From the NCBI RefSeq assembly GCF_046602855.1, contig NZ_JBKINJ010000002.1:124001-188000 (forward strand): a DNA stretch of 64,000 nucleotides, given 5' to 3'. The position numbers and the translations under genes were made by a program. The stretch is from Gracilimonas sp046602855 (GTDB taxonomy: Bacteria > Bacteroidota > Rhodothermia > Balneolales > Balneolaceae). Within the stretch, counting starts at the first letter, position 1; the number at the start of each line of letters is the position of its first letter. The notes below the pieces were generated by a model. The model did not search any database. It was not told where the DNA came from and saw only the letters and a list, made by a program, of their open reading frames with translations. Below are positions 1 through 8,943 of this stretch, piece by piece.

Positions 1-783
1 CAGATTCACTGAATCCATTTCGGTCACATCAAATACAAAATATCCGCCGGCTCCACCGCCATAAAAACGGTCCTGCTGGCTATCGGGATGGTAACCCACG
101 TAAAAATCATGGTATCCCAGAGAAGCTCCGGCCATGCGGGCAGGTGTATCAGGATTAGGAACGGTTCCTGCAAGGATGTCTTCCTCACCTTCTACAAATT
201 TACCCAGGTCATACACATAGGCATCATCCCCTGAAGTTGTGGCAAACAGCAGAGGGCGTCCGTCCGAATGTTTGTACATGAAAATATTATGGAATCCTCC
301 GGGGTGCTCAGCATTGCGCACATAGCCAACTGTTTTAACCTTACTCACGTCCGGCAATCCGGTTACATCAACTACAACTGCGCCGGCATCGGGATTTGGT
401 CCACCCTGGAAAAACTGCAGCGACTGCACCACATAGTATCGGTCGTTATGCTTAAAATACTTGGGATCCATACCGCCAAGCCCCACATGAAGCTCTTCGT
501 TTGGCATCCTCCAGCGGTAGATCACTTCTGCTTTTTCGGGATCCGAAAGGTCTATGATATCAAATCCTTTTTCTGCCTGCATCCTGCCTACATAGGCATA
601 GGGTCGGCTCATTTCCTGTTCAACCACAATATCTGTAACACTTAAAGGAGCGCCTAAGGGAACATGTGATAGGACCTCTAGGTTATCGCTTCGCTTTGGC
701 AGCTCATCATTTTGCTGAGCCATCGCCGTGAATCCGCCCACGTTTAGAAAAAGAATAATCAGAAAAGTAAATGACTTGTACAT
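1..783 (-). CDS. LVIVD-repeat exported protein (3' end cut by window edge)
   Basis: An open frame of 261 codons runs from an ATG at 783 leftwards to base 1 without a stop, so the C-terminus lies outside the window. The N-terminus is a signal peptide (MYKSFTFLIILFLNVGG, then an A-M-A-Q cleavage region near residue 22). The mature part contains strings such as DIIDLSDPEKAEVIYRW, GAVVVDVTGLPDVSKVKTV and AYVYDLGKF, which are the repeats of the LVIVD family, expected to fold as a beta-propeller on the cell surface or in the periplasm. Such proteins have no firmly established activity. The gene is transcribed away from the small membrane protein at 885-1169, about 100 bp upstream. I am confident that it codes and fairly confident of the fold; the function is unknown. 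Confidence 0.8.
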   Translation of the reverse strand, partial: MYKSFTFLIILFLNVGGFTAMAQQNDELPKRSDNLEVLSHVPLGAPLSVTDIVVEQEMSRPYAYVGRMQAEKGFDIIDLSDPEKAEVIYRWRMPNEELHVGLGGMDPKYFKHNDRYYVVQSLQFFQGGPNPDAGAVVVDVTGLPDVSKVKTVGYVRNAEHPGGFHNIFMYKHSDGRPLLFATTSGDDAYVYDLGKFVEGEEDILAGTVPNPDTPARMAGASLGYHDFYVGYHPDSQQDRFYGGGAGGYFVFDVTEMDSVNL

Positions 784-884
784 ATATCCGTTTTTAGCAT
801 TAATAAGAAAGCGCTAATTACGAAATACCTGACGAAAATGGAAATAGCTTCACAAATATTATCATCTTAATGGGGCGGAGGAAC

Positions 885-1169
885 TTATCTAACCCTCTCT
901 TTGCCTCTCAGAACTGCGCCAAGAATGGCTGTAAATAACGCAGCTCCTATAATTGACCAGACTACCGGGAATGGACTCCCGCTTACTTCAATGGTCCATA
1001 GTTCAGGAAGGCCTAACTCACTGGCAATCCATTTTCCTATAATAGCACCAATAAAACCAACGCCGGCAGAAATAAGACATCCTCCAAAACTGTGCCCGCT
1101 AATGCTTTGCCCGATCCCGCCACAAATGGCAGCGATCAGTAAAAGTAAAAGAAATCCAAAAAACGACAT
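885..1169 (-). CDS. GlsB/YeaQ/YmgE-type small membrane protein
   Basis: 94 residues, almost entirely hydrophobic and glycine-rich, with three likely membrane helices (about residues 3-20, 28-48 and 66-88). The pattern GGIGQSISG followed by GxxGAIIGKWIA is that of the transglycosylase-associated (GlsB/YeaQ/YmgE) family, linked in other bacteria to envelope or acid stress; no enzyme activity is established. The start is supported by AGAGGA upstream of the ATG. It lies 22 bp downstream of the ABC ATPase on the same strand, so the two are probably cotranscribed, although no functional link between them is known. Confidence 0.82.
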   Translation of the reverse strand: MSFFGFLLLLLIAAICGGIGQSISGHSFGGCLISAGVGFIGAIIGKWIASELGLPELWTIEVSGSPFPVVWSIIGAALFTAILGAVLRGKERVR

Positions 1170-1191
1170 TTCGTTATCCTCTTTAGTTAGG

Positions 1192-2238
1192 TTAAGCCTT
1201 TTGTTCTAGTACTACGGCAGGCTCTAAAGGTTTCACGACTACATGATCGTCCACGTCAAATAAAAGCCTGTTATCTGTGTGAACAATATATTTATCTCCC
1301 TTAAACAAGACATGATAAGTGATATCATGCCCCCTGAACTCACGCCCCACAATGATCCCGCTTTCATTACCATTCGCATCGCAACGTTCTATAGTGAGGT
1401 GCTCAGGACGAATAGAACAAAGAATCAAGCCTTCAGCCTCTTTGTTGATCTTAACCGGGCCAAGCCTTGTCTCAACATTATCACTGCCATCAGCATGGGC
1501 CCGAAATAGATTGGTCCGCCCTAAGAACTGTGCTACAAATTGAGTTTTGGGATGATAGTATACTTCTTCAGGCGTTCCGATCTGCTCGATCTGCCCGTTA
1601 TTCATCACTGCTATTCTGTCTGCGAATGATAATGCCTCTTCCTGATCGTGTGTAACAAGAATTGCACTCATACCGGATTTCTTAAGGATAGCGCGAACTT
1701 CCTTCCTGGTTGAATCTCTCAGCATGGCATCCAGCCCCGAAAAGGGCTCATCCATTAAAACCAACCGAGGTTTTGGAGCGATGGCACGGGCTAATGCCAC
1801 CCTTTGTTGCTGTCCTCCGGATAGTTCATCCGGCATCCGGTGCTTATATTTTTCCATACCGGTTCGGCACAGGACTTCTTCCGCCAAAACAGGTCTCTTT
1901 TTCTTCTCTACTTCCCTCAAACCAAAAGCTACATTCTCAAGAGCATTCATGTGAGGGAAAAGGGCATAATCCTGAAACACGAATCCCACTTCTCTTTTTT
2001 GAGGAGTAGAGTGTACAGATGGACTTTCAACCAGCTCATCTTCAATAAATACCTCACCTTCATCACATTGCTCAAAGCCGGCGATAAGACGAAGAGTTGT
2101 AGTTTTTCCACATCCGCTTGGTCCCAACAGCGCAAAAATTTCATCTTTTCCAACGTCAAAGCCAACATTATTAACAACAGGCCCACTTTGGTCAAAAGCT
2201 TTCGTAAGTCCGGTGATGTGTAGAAGAGGTTTTTCCAT
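1192..2238 (-). CDS. ABC transporter ATP-binding protein, FbpC/PotA-like
   Basis: 348 residues with every ABC ATPase motif: Walker A GPSGCGKTT (about 39-47), Q-loop FQDYALFPH, signature LSGGQQQRVALARAI, Walker B LVLMDEPFSGLD and the switch histidine in LVTHDQEEAL. After about residue 240 there is a TOBE-like C-terminal domain (RTNLFRAHA, then CSIRPEHLTI). This layout is typical of importers for iron(III), sulfate, molybdate, spermidine or sugars; FbpC-like iron import is the closest impression. No permease or binding-protein gene lies beside it, so it must work with membrane partners encoded elsewhere and the substrate cannot be read here. It is the first gene of a likely two-gene operon with 885-1169. 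Confidence 0.85.
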   Translation of the reverse strand: MEKPLLHITGLTKAFDQSGPVVNNVGFDVGKDEIFALLGPSGCGKTTTLRLIAGFEQCDEGEVFIEDELVESPSVHSTPQKREVGFVFQDYALFPHMNALENVAFGLREVEKKKRPVLAEEVLCRTGMEKYKHRMPDELSGGQQQRVALARAIAPKPRLVLMDEPFSGLDAMLRDSTRKEVRAILKKSGMSAILVTHDQEEALSFADRIAVMNNGQIEQIGTPEEVYYHPKTQFVAQFLGRTNLFRAHADGSDNVETRLGPVKINKEAEGLILCSIRPEHLTIERCDANGNESGIIVGREFRGHDITYHVLFKGDKYIVHTDNRLLFDVDDHVVVKPLEPAVVLEQKA

Positions 2239-2411
2239 ATATGTACTGAACCAATAAACTTAGATTTAGATTCAGTCTACATAAGATAAGGACTATTCCA
2301 ATACTTCTGAAAAATTGATGCGTGAATATTTGTGAAACAGATATGTATGATGTAAGTTTAAATTATTGAGGGTTTATCACGTATATCAAAAACAAACTAA
2401 TACACTTACAT

Positions 2412-2912
2412 ATGAAAAATCTAAGCATCTACACATTAGTGTTCGCTTTTGCTTTAATCAGTATACAAGGTTGCGGGCCAAGCGAGGAAGAGAGACGTGC
2501 TGCTGAACAGGCTCGCCTTGATTCACTCCGGCAGGTAGAGCAACAACGTATTGAACAACTTATGCAAGCTCGTGAAGACAGCCTTGCCCGTGTTGCTGAG
2601 CAGCAAGCTATGGAAGAGGAAGAAGAAGAAGAAAAAAGTGGTAATTTTGCTGAAAACGGAAATTATGCCGTTCAGGTAGGAGCTTTCCGTTCTGAAACTC
2701 AAGCCAACTCATACAGAGATAAGCTAAGAGAGAGGAATTACCCAAACGTTTATACAGTGAAAGTTGGAGATGAAAAAACCGGAGATATTTGGTTCAGGTT
2801 ACGGGTCGGCTTTTTTGCCAACGAAGCTGATGCTGAAGCTTTTGGCGCAAAGCTTGGACAAGAACTAAACACCGGCTATTGGGTTTCGAAGGTAGAAAGG
2901 CAGTCTAATTAG
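2412..2912 (+). CDS. SPOR-domain lipoprotein
   Basis: 166 residues. A lipoprotein signal peptide ends in ISIQGC, with the lipidated cysteine at position 21. A charged helical linker rich in Glu, Gln and Arg follows (about 25-75), ending in a run of acidic residues, and then a SPOR domain (about 82-166: YAVQVGAFRSETQANSY, then WFRLRVGFF and EDA-type repeats). SPOR domains bind peptidoglycan lacking stem peptides at division sites, so this is probably an outer-membrane or periplasmic protein anchored at the septum. It is a single-gene unit closed by a strong terminator at 2984-3022. Confidence 0.88.
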   Translation: MKNLSIYTLVFAFALISIQGCGPSEEERRAAEQARLDSLRQVEQQRIEQLMQAREDSLARVAEQQAMEEEEEEEKSGNFAENGNYAVQVGAFRSETQANSYRDKLRERNYPNVYTVKVGDEKTGDIWFRLRVGFFANEADAEAFGAKLGQELNTGYWVSKVERQSN

Positions 2913-2983
2913 TAGTTGCTTCTCTCCCAAGCATTTGCTTAATTACAGATGCGCTCAAGTAGCGTCTCTCTTGATGAATAGTC

Positions 2984-3022
2984 AGGGCATTGCATATGAT
3001 TAATGCAATGCCCTATTTTTTT
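2984..3022 (+). terminator. Rho-independent terminator after the SPOR lipoprotein gene
   Basis: A perfect 12-bp stem (AGGGCATTGCAT at 2984-2995 pairing with 3003-3014) with a 7-nt loop is followed by A and seven Ts (3016-3022). It lies 70 bp past the SPOR gene stop. Confidence 0.88.
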
Positions 3023-3132
3023 GCATCTTTTTTTCAGCCTTTTCGTAATCCAATAGGTAAAAACTTTTCTAATTCTGTGGTTTACGTTATTATGCACCTT
3101 CAACATGATCTAAAAACTTCAATATCAGCGAA

Positions 3133-3480
3133 ATGAAAAATTTCAGTATCGCTACACGGCAAAATCAAAACGTAAGTATACTGGATATCAGTGGCGAATT
3201 GGATGCACATACGGCCTCTCAATTGGAAAATGAGCTCAAATCCCTCATTGATAACGAAAATTATTCTATTGTAGTTAACTGCTCCGGATTAGATTACATA
3301 GCCAGCGCAGGTTTAGGCGTGTTTATGGCCTACATTGAAGACGTCAGAAGTTTAGGTGGTGATATTAAACTCACCGATATGAATGATCGTGTATATAATG
3401 TATTTGATCTGCTTGGATTCCCAACCTTATATGATATTCTGGACAGCGAACAAGAAGCCTTGGAAAGCTTCAATAATTAA
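3133..3480 (+). CDS. STAS-domain anti-anti-sigma factor (RsbV/SpoIIAA-like)
   Basis: 115 residues forming one STAS domain. The segment DISGELDAHTASQLE matches the family's first strand and helix, and YIASAGLGVFM carries the serine (Ser58) that the partner kinase normally phosphorylates. The unphosphorylated form binds the RsbW-like kinase and frees its target. It is the first gene of a tight three-gene operon with the kinase (12 bp gap) and a PP2C phosphatase, so input, kinase and antagonist are encoded together. The target sigma factor or other client is not in this window. Confidence 0.9.
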   Translation: MKNFSIATRQNQNVSILDISGELDAHTASQLENELKSLIDNENYSIVVNCSGLDYIASAGLGVFMAYIEDVRSLGGDIKLTDMNDRVYNVFDLLGFPTLYDILDSEQEALESFNN

Positions 3481-3492
3481 ATCAAAGCAGAC

Positions 3493-3915
3493 GTGGCAGG
3501 AACCAGACAAATACATACTCTATCTGTTGAGGCTTCTACAGAGCATTTGGCAGAAGTGCGTGATTTTGTTGCATCACATGCTGAAAATATTGGGCTCAAA
3601 CAAGAAACGATATCTGAGATCCGACTTGCTGTTGATGAAGCCTACACTAATATCATCAAACATGCCTACCAGAATAATGCCTCAGAAAGAGTAAATATTG
3701 AGATCGGTTCCGACAATGACCAGCTGTGGATCACCCTAATAGATAGTGGTAAAAGCTTTGACCCTGAATCTTACAGTGAACCTGACCTCATGAAACGTAT
3801 TAAAGAAAAAAAACGGGGAGGCATGGGCGTGTATCTTATTAGAAAAGTAATGGATCAGGTTCAATATAACCGTAAAGGTGAAAACAACGAAATACGAATG
3901 GTCAAAAATATTTGA
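3493..3915 (+). CDS. RsbW/SpoIIAB-like anti-sigma serine kinase
   Basis: 140 residues in the GHKL ATPase fold. The N box is EIRLAVDEAYTNIIKHAY, the G1 box is DSGKSFDP and the G2 box is RGGMGVYLIRKVMD. This is the HATPase_c_2 subgroup that phosphorylates a STAS-domain antagonist and sequesters a sigma factor or other regulator. Translation probably starts at GTG 3493, 12 bp after the STAS gene; there is no clear ribosome binding site, and no ATG lies ahead of the conserved region. It is flanked by its likely substrate (3133-3480) and the phosphatase that would reverse its action (3922-5649). Confidence 0.88.
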   Translation: MAGTRQIHTLSVEASTEHLAEVRDFVASHAENIGLKQETISEIRLAVDEAYTNIIKHAYQNNASERVNIEIGSDNDQLWITLIDSGKSFDPESYSEPDLMKRIKEKKRGGMGVYLIRKVMDQVQYNRKGENNEIRMVKNI

Positions 3916-3921
3916 CGCCTC

Positions 3922-5649
3922 GTGGAAAACAATAATAACTCTTTAGAAAACGAAGAACGACAAAGCAGATTTGCTTTACGGACCCTTCTTGAAACCAGTA
4001 AAATGCTGGTTGAATCGCAAGATCCTGATTTTGTACTAAACAATTTACTTCTGATCACCATGGGTAAATTATTGGTAACCAAAGGCATCATCTTGATCCA
4101 GAATGGGGGCGAAAGCAGTTATCGGGTTAGCAAGATAAAAGGACAAAATACATTACAAGAGGAAGACCTGATATCCCTGCCGGTTGACGAACACATCCTG
4201 AAAAAGTCTGTGATAAAAGGTGCAGATCACCCCAAACTGGTCGATAAACTGAACCTTTCTGAAGAAGCTATTCTTTTCAACCTCAGAACCACTAATCATC
4301 ATCTCGGATTCCTTTGTCTGGGCAGCAAAGGCAACAAGCAAGCTCTTGCTTCTTCTGAGTTAGAATTCATTGAAAGCCTTACCATCATATCATCAGTTGC
4401 AATTGCAAACTCACGGATGTTTCAGGAACTGCGACTCATTAACAGAAAATTAGACCGTAAAGTCCACGACCTTCACACGCTGCTTGAGTTGAGCAAAGAT
4501 TTTAATCTCATGGTGGATCAGGATGATATTGCCCGAACCTTCAAATTTGCCATGCTTGGGCAAATGCTCATTCGTACATTCTTCTTCGCACTGGAAATGG
4601 ATGGAGAAAAATCACTTATTTCGAGCAGTGGTCTGAAAGTGAGACCTTCGCAGGAAGAATTAAAAAGACTGTATGAACTTGAAGACATCTTTTACTGTGA
4701 AAATGACCATGACTGCCCTTTTTTGGATAAGAACGACATTAAGCTTGTCATTGCTCTAAGGTTCCAGAATGAAAAGATCGGTGTAGTAGGAGTTGGAGCC
4801 CCGGCTAATAAGGATGAGTACGGCAAGGAAGAAGTAGATTTTTTACAGTCGCTGGGGAACCTTGCCCTTCTTGCTATTCAAAAAACCATGTTGCTTGAAG
4901 AGCGTATTGAAAACAAGCGCATGGAAGAGGAGCTAGAGTTGGCCAGAACCATCCAGCGAGGTCTTTTTCCTTCGCCTGTACCCCATATAGAGGGATTTGA
5001 CCTTAAGGCCACAAATATTTCATCGCATCAGGTTGGGGGCGATTACTTTGATATTGTTGAAACACCTGACGGTGGACATATACTGGCAATCGCTGATGTA
5101 ACCGGAAAGGGTGTACCTGCTTCACTTCTTATGGCCAACCTTCAGTCTATGTTACACGCACTGGCTCCAATCGACATCACTCTTTCGAAGGCCACCGACA
5201 GTATTAATAATATTATCCATCATAATACTCCCTCAGATAAGTTTATTACCTTTTTCTGGGGAAAGATATCAAAGTGCGGTACTCACTTTGAATATGTAAA
5301 TGCCGGTCATAATAACCCCTTATTATATAGAGAAGGCGAGGAGCAACCGATTGAACTGGATAAAGGAGGAGTCATCTTAGGTGCGATGGAATCCCTAATG
5401 CCTTACGAGTCTGATACCATTGAACTGAAAAAAAACGATGTATTGGTACTTTACACAGATGGTGTTACTGAATCCATGAATCCTGAAAAAACTGAAGAGT
5501 ATGGTGAGAGGCGGTTGGAAGCTTGTATCAAAAAGCATTTAAATAACGACTCACAATCCATCATGAATGCCGTGATCAGAGATATAAAAGCATTTTCAAA
5601 TGATACTCAGTATGATGATATCACTATGTTGGTCATCAAGGTTGATTAA
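3922..5649 (+). CDS. GAF-domain PP2C serine phosphatase (RsbU/RsbP-like)
   Basis: 575 residues. Two GAF-like sensory regions (about 25-170 and 185-320) are followed by a short coiled coil (ERIENKRMEEELELARTIQ) that begins the output module, and then a SpoIIE/PP2C domain (about 355-575). Metal-binding and core motifs are visible: QVGGDYFDI, IADVTGKGVPASLLMAN, NAGHNNPLLY, LVLYTDGVTES and YDDITMLVI. The enzyme would dephosphorylate the STAS protein of the same operon in response to a ligand or partner bound by the GAF regions, tipping the switch. The start is GTG 3922, 6 bp after the kinase stop. Its last 14 bp overlap the 3' end of the oppositely transcribed mltF. The ligand cannot be told from sequence. 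Confidence 0.9.
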   Translation: MENNNNSLENEERQSRFALRTLLETSKMLVESQDPDFVLNNLLLITMGKLLVTKGIILIQNGGESSYRVSKIKGQNTLQEEDLISLPVDEHILKKSVIKGADHPKLVDKLNLSEEAILFNLRTTNHHLGFLCLGSKGNKQALASSELEFIESLTIISSVAIANSRMFQELRLINRKLDRKVHDLHTLLELSKDFNLMVDQDDIARTFKFAMLGQMLIRTFFFALEMDGEKSLISSSGLKVRPSQEELKRLYELEDIFYCENDHDCPFLDKNDIKLVIALRFQNEKIGVVGVGAPANKDEYGKEEVDFLQSLGNLALLAIQKTMLLEERIENKRMEEELELARTIQRGLFPSPVPHIEGFDLKATNISSHQVGGDYFDIVETPDGGHILAIADVTGKGVPASLLMANLQSMLHALAPIDITLSKATDSINNIIHHNTPSDKFITFFWGKISKCGTHFEYVNAGHNNPLLYREGEEQPIELDKGGVILGAMESLMPYESDTIELKKNDVLVLYTDGVTESMNPEKTEEYGERRLEACIKKHLNNDSQSIMNAVIRDIKAFSNDTQYDDITMLVIKVD

Positions 5650-7153
5650 GGCTTTGTAGGCCAAAACCCCCTGTATTTACGGTTCTTTTTGTATCGTTAT
5701 AGGCCAATATGGTCTGATAGGTACTATATCTATTCATGATCTCGTTAACATATCTGACTGTCTCAATTCCCCTGGTAAAACCGTAGCGGGCATTTTGGTA
5801 GTATTTACGCTGCATTAGTTTCAATAAAGACTCTGAGACGTGCTCCCATTGATTTGGATTTTTGTTTTGATCGATAGTGAGCCTGCGGGCATCTGCAACA
5901 TGCCCCATGCCTGCGTTATACGTAGCAAGAGCAAAAGACCACTGATTTGTTGAGTCCATGTAAGAGTAATGCCTTAAGTGCTCAGAAAGTATCTTCGCTC
6001 CCTCTCTGATGTTAACCTCAGGTATGTACAAAGAGTCAGAAGAGATCTCAGAAAAACGTGGCAAGACCTGCATAATACCTACTGCGCCTGCCCAACTTAC
6101 AGAGGATGGGTTGAACCGTGATTCCTGAGCTGCAATAGCCGTCATCATCACCCAATCCAGTTCAAATTCTTCAGCTACCTGTCGGATCATTTCATCATAA
6201 GGGGAGATCGTACCTGCCTGGCCACCTTGCTGATAATTAGGGCTAAAGTAATCGGCTATCTGATTTCCTGATTCAAAATATTTTTTGCGGAGAATATTCA
6301 GGAAAGCTGATCTTTTAGGAACGCCGTTTTCATCAAACCTGAAATGCTTATATAAAAATCGATTTAAATGATGCTCAAGATCAGGTGCATTCTGGCGGAT
6401 TGCCCAGGCAATGGTATCACTTTCGGCAATAAGCGGGCCTTTTATAAGTCCATTCATATATCTTGAAGCCGCATCAAACATATTATTATCAGCTACAGTG
6501 GCGTCATATTTACCATCTGCCACCTGAAATAATACGGATTCAGTATCCATGTCATCCGGTATCACATTAATATTGATCGGGAAACCTTCATTTTTCAATT
6601 CCTGCAATCTTACATAATAAGAACTGTTTCTCCTGACACTGATGGCTACCCCCTCCAGCTCACTTATGCTTTCCGGGTAAAAGCCCAGGTCTTCAGAGAC
6701 CACGACCAGTTGATCAACTAAATTATAAGGACGTGTGAAATTTACTACCTTTTTTCTTTCAGGTGTGATCGTATAATTAGCTGCAATAATATCACCTTCA
6801 CCGCTATTCAAAAGATCATAAGGGCTTTCTTCAGGCCCTATGATCACAACCTCTAAGGCCAGGTCATTCTCTTTAGTAAATTCTTTAAGCAATTCGTACT
6901 CAAACCCAACCTGGATACCCTTATACAAGAAGTAAGAATTAGAACTGTAACTAGTGATCATTCTCAAAACCCCATTTTGCTTTATCTCAGCAAAATCTTT
7001 CTCAACGGGCTCATTGACCGTTACAGGTAATGAATGATCTATTTCACTATCAGTTTCAGTTTCACTACTACAACCTGCAAGCAATGCAACCCCTATTCCA
7101 GTGAGTAGAACATATTTTTGAACTCCCGCAATGTGATCATTATTAAAAAGCAT
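5636..7153 (-). CDS. mltF: Membrane-bound lytic murein transglycosylase F
   Basis: 505 residues with a lipoprotein signal (LLAGC, Cys28). A periplasmic solute-binding (SBP_bac_3) domain spans about 55-300 (LRMITSYSSNSYFLYKG, then AANYTITPERKKVVNFTRPY), and an SLT lysozyme-like domain follows from about 320. The catalytic glutamate is Glu344 in AAQESRFNPSSVSW, followed by GAVGIMQVLP and later ALATYNAGMGHVADAR. It cleaves the glycan strands of peptidoglycan with formation of 1,6-anhydro ends, anchored in the outer membrane, with the first domain acting as an allosteric peptide sensor in known MltF. Length and order match the family. Its stop overlaps the phosphatase gene by 14 bp in convergent orientation. 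Confidence 0.92.
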   Translation of the reverse strand: MLFNNDHIAGVQKYVLLTGIGVALLAGCSSETETDSEIDHSLPVTVNEPVEKDFAEIKQNGVLRMITSYSSNSYFLYKGIQVGFEYELLKEFTKENDLALEVVIIGPEESPYDLLNSGEGDIIAANYTITPERKKVVNFTRPYNLVDQLVVVSEDLGFYPESISELEGVAISVRRNSSYYVRLQELKNEGFPININVIPDDMDTESVLFQVADGKYDATVADNNMFDAASRYMNGLIKGPLIAESDTIAWAIRQNAPDLEHHLNRFLYKHFRFDENGVPKRSAFLNILRKKYFESGNQIADYFSPNYQQGGQAGTISPYDEMIRQVAEEFELDWVMMTAIAAQESRFNPSSVSWAGAVGIMQVLPRFSEISSDSLYIPEVNIREGAKILSEHLRHYSYMDSTNQWSFALATYNAGMGHVADARRLTIDQNKNPNQWEHVSESLLKLMQRKYYQNARYGFTRGIETVRYVNEIMNRYSTYQTILAYNDTKRTVNTGGFGLQSLNQP

Positions 7154-7404
7154 ATGTTGGCTTTGTTCTAATTTCTCTCAACCTAGCTTGAACGCATATT
7201 TTTAATGCTATTGTGCATTATACAGGTAATATTTCAAAATTCCTCAATTCTTAGTGAGGTCTAATATATACGAACTAAACAACGAAACATGACAAAAAAA
7301 GGTTCACGACATGTAATAAAACACTGCATGGCATAACTTTATTACAAGTTAACGTTTTAGAGCAGGAAGCAGTTGCACTAGAAACAAACTCTGGAGTTAA
7401 ATGA

Positions 7405-8322
7405 TCAGTTATCTAATGACCTCTGTATCTTTGGCTTTTTTCGCCAAGTCAGGGTTACCCCGATCAATATTATAGTGATTGCAAATACTGAAAGAATAGC
7501 AGGCAACTCAGCCAATATAAAAAACGCAAGGATGGTGGCGAAAATTGGCTCAGTCAGGATCAAAGTAGACAGTAAAGTAGGAGATACAAACTTGACAGCA
7601 TAATTAAGTGAACCGTGACCCAGCAGCTGGGGGCCAACTGCAAGTGCAAGGCCTATCCAAATAACCCTTGCATCCACTTCGGTTGGAATACCTTCTACAA
7701 TTAAAAATATCACCAAACATGTCCCGGCTGCATAACCGTAAACAGGAAAAACATAGCCCAGCCACGAACGGTTCTGTCTGATCTTTCTGCCGATCAAAAA
7801 ATATACAGCAAATATAGCCGCAGCAAAAAAGGCCATGGCATTTCCCAATACAGGATTTGCAAAGGTCGTATCAGCATTATAATCAGAAACACCCAACAGA
7901 ACAGAACCTCCGAAGGCAATAAAAACTCCTACCCAAACAGTAGGCGCAAAATTCATTTTATATAAAACACGCTCTGCAACGATCAGCATGATGGGGTGAA
8001 TAGTTACCAATACTGAAGCTGATGCAACAGAGGTAAAATACAATGAGCTGGTCCAAAGCGTAAAGTGCAGTCCCAGCGCAACACCTGCCATTGCCATAAG
8101 CCTACTTTCATTTCCCGCAGCTTTCAAATCATATTTCTTGCTTTTCTTTTGATACCAATATGCCGGTACCAACATTAGAAAAGCACCAACCGTACGGATA
8201 GTTACCAACAGCAGTGCAGAATAGTCGGTAGCAAATTTTACCAAAACCGGTGCAACGCCAAAAGTGGTCAGCCCTATGCCAAGAAATGCATATACCTTAA
8301 GTTTAGAATATGGCTGATCCAA
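7405..8322 (-). CDS. EamA/DMT-superfamily transporter
   Basis: 305 residues with about ten membrane helices arranged as two EamA repeats; the second begins near residue 155 (GNAMAFFAAAIFAVYFLIG). The segments VTIHPIMLIVAERVL and LLSTLILTEPIFATILAFF are the conserved helix-4 and helix-9 regions of drug/metabolite exporters. Substrates in this superfamily are diverse and cannot be predicted here. It lies 8 bp downstream of the DUF4293 gene and is probably cotranscribed with it. A second, only distantly similar EamA gene is transcribed divergently at 8944. Confidence 0.85.
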   Translation of the reverse strand: MDQPYSKLKVYAFLGIGLTTFGVAPVLVKFATDYSALLLVTIRTVGAFLMLVPAYWYQKKSKKYDLKAAGNESRLMAMAGVALGLHFTLWTSSLYFTSVASASVLVTIHPIMLIVAERVLYKMNFAPTVWVGVFIAFGGSVLLGVSDYNADTTFANPVLGNAMAFFAAAIFAVYFLIGRKIRQNRSWLGYVFPVYGYAAGTCLVIFLIVEGIPTEVDARVIWIGLALAVGPQLLGHGSLNYAVKFVSPTLLSTLILTEPIFATILAFFILAELPAILSVFAITIILIGVTLTWRKKPKIQRSLDN

Positions 8323-8330
8323 AGATACTC

Positions 8331-8738
8331 CTATCGAATTCTATTCATTGAGCGTACAAGTTCTTCATCCTTCCGTATGTTTCTAATCGCAAGTATTTGA
8401 AAGAGCAACCCAAGAAAGATCAAGCCGGAACCAAGAGCTTCATCCCACATGTAGGTTCCAAAACCTCCAAGAGAGAGCAGAACACCTACGCCAAAACCAA
8501 GGGCTATAACCTGTAAAAGTGCGGATATTTTTATCCATGAGATCTGTGAGGGTCTGTTATTGTACAGAAAAATACTGTAAATGTTCAAAATGATTGGTAA
8601 AACAAGAGCAATGGCCAACCCATAACCAATCCAGGTTTGGGGATCACTCATAGCCTTATCATATACGGGTGTAAAATAAACAATGAAATTTAGAATGGCT
8701 GCTAATGCCAGAAAAACTGTTTGAATTCGCTGTATCAC
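8331..8738 (-). CDS. DUF4293 four-helix membrane protein
   Basis: 135 residues starting MIQRIQTVFLALAAI, the hallmark N-terminus of the DUF4293 family found in Bacteroidota and relatives. Four hydrophobic helices (about 5-25, 37-60, 68-90 and 98-117) are followed by a charged tail containing DEELVRSMNRIR. No function is established for the family. It is the first gene of a likely operon with the EamA transporter 8 bp downstream. Confidence 0.85.
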   Translation of the reverse strand: MIQRIQTVFLALAAILNFIVYFTPVYDKAMSDPQTWIGYGLAIALVLPIILNIYSIFLYNNRPSQISWIKISALLQVIALGFGVGVLLSLGGFGTYMWDEALGSGLIFLGLLFQILAIRNIRKDEELVRSMNRIR

Positions 8739-8943
8739 TGAGTAAGTTTTTGTTTAATATTTTTCTTAAAGATAAAAGTTTTAGGCATTAAAAAAGCCAA
8801 TCCGCTATGCTTCTTTGGAACAGATGTTAATAGATTCTAAAACAGACCCACTCATACTAAACAGTCAGGGTTTATATTTCGGTTTAAAGAGGTTTTCACC
8901 GTACCTTTTCATCTTTCAACATTAAAGCATTAGCAGTTTAATT

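Noticed and set aside
268..645. 125-codon plus-strand frame
   Set aside because: It is antisense to the LVIVD gene, whose signal peptide and repeats are clear.
7312..7346. TGTAATAAA / TTTATTACA as a terminator of the EamA gene
   Set aside because: The stem is only A/T pairs with a 17-nt loop and no T run, so it would not terminate well.
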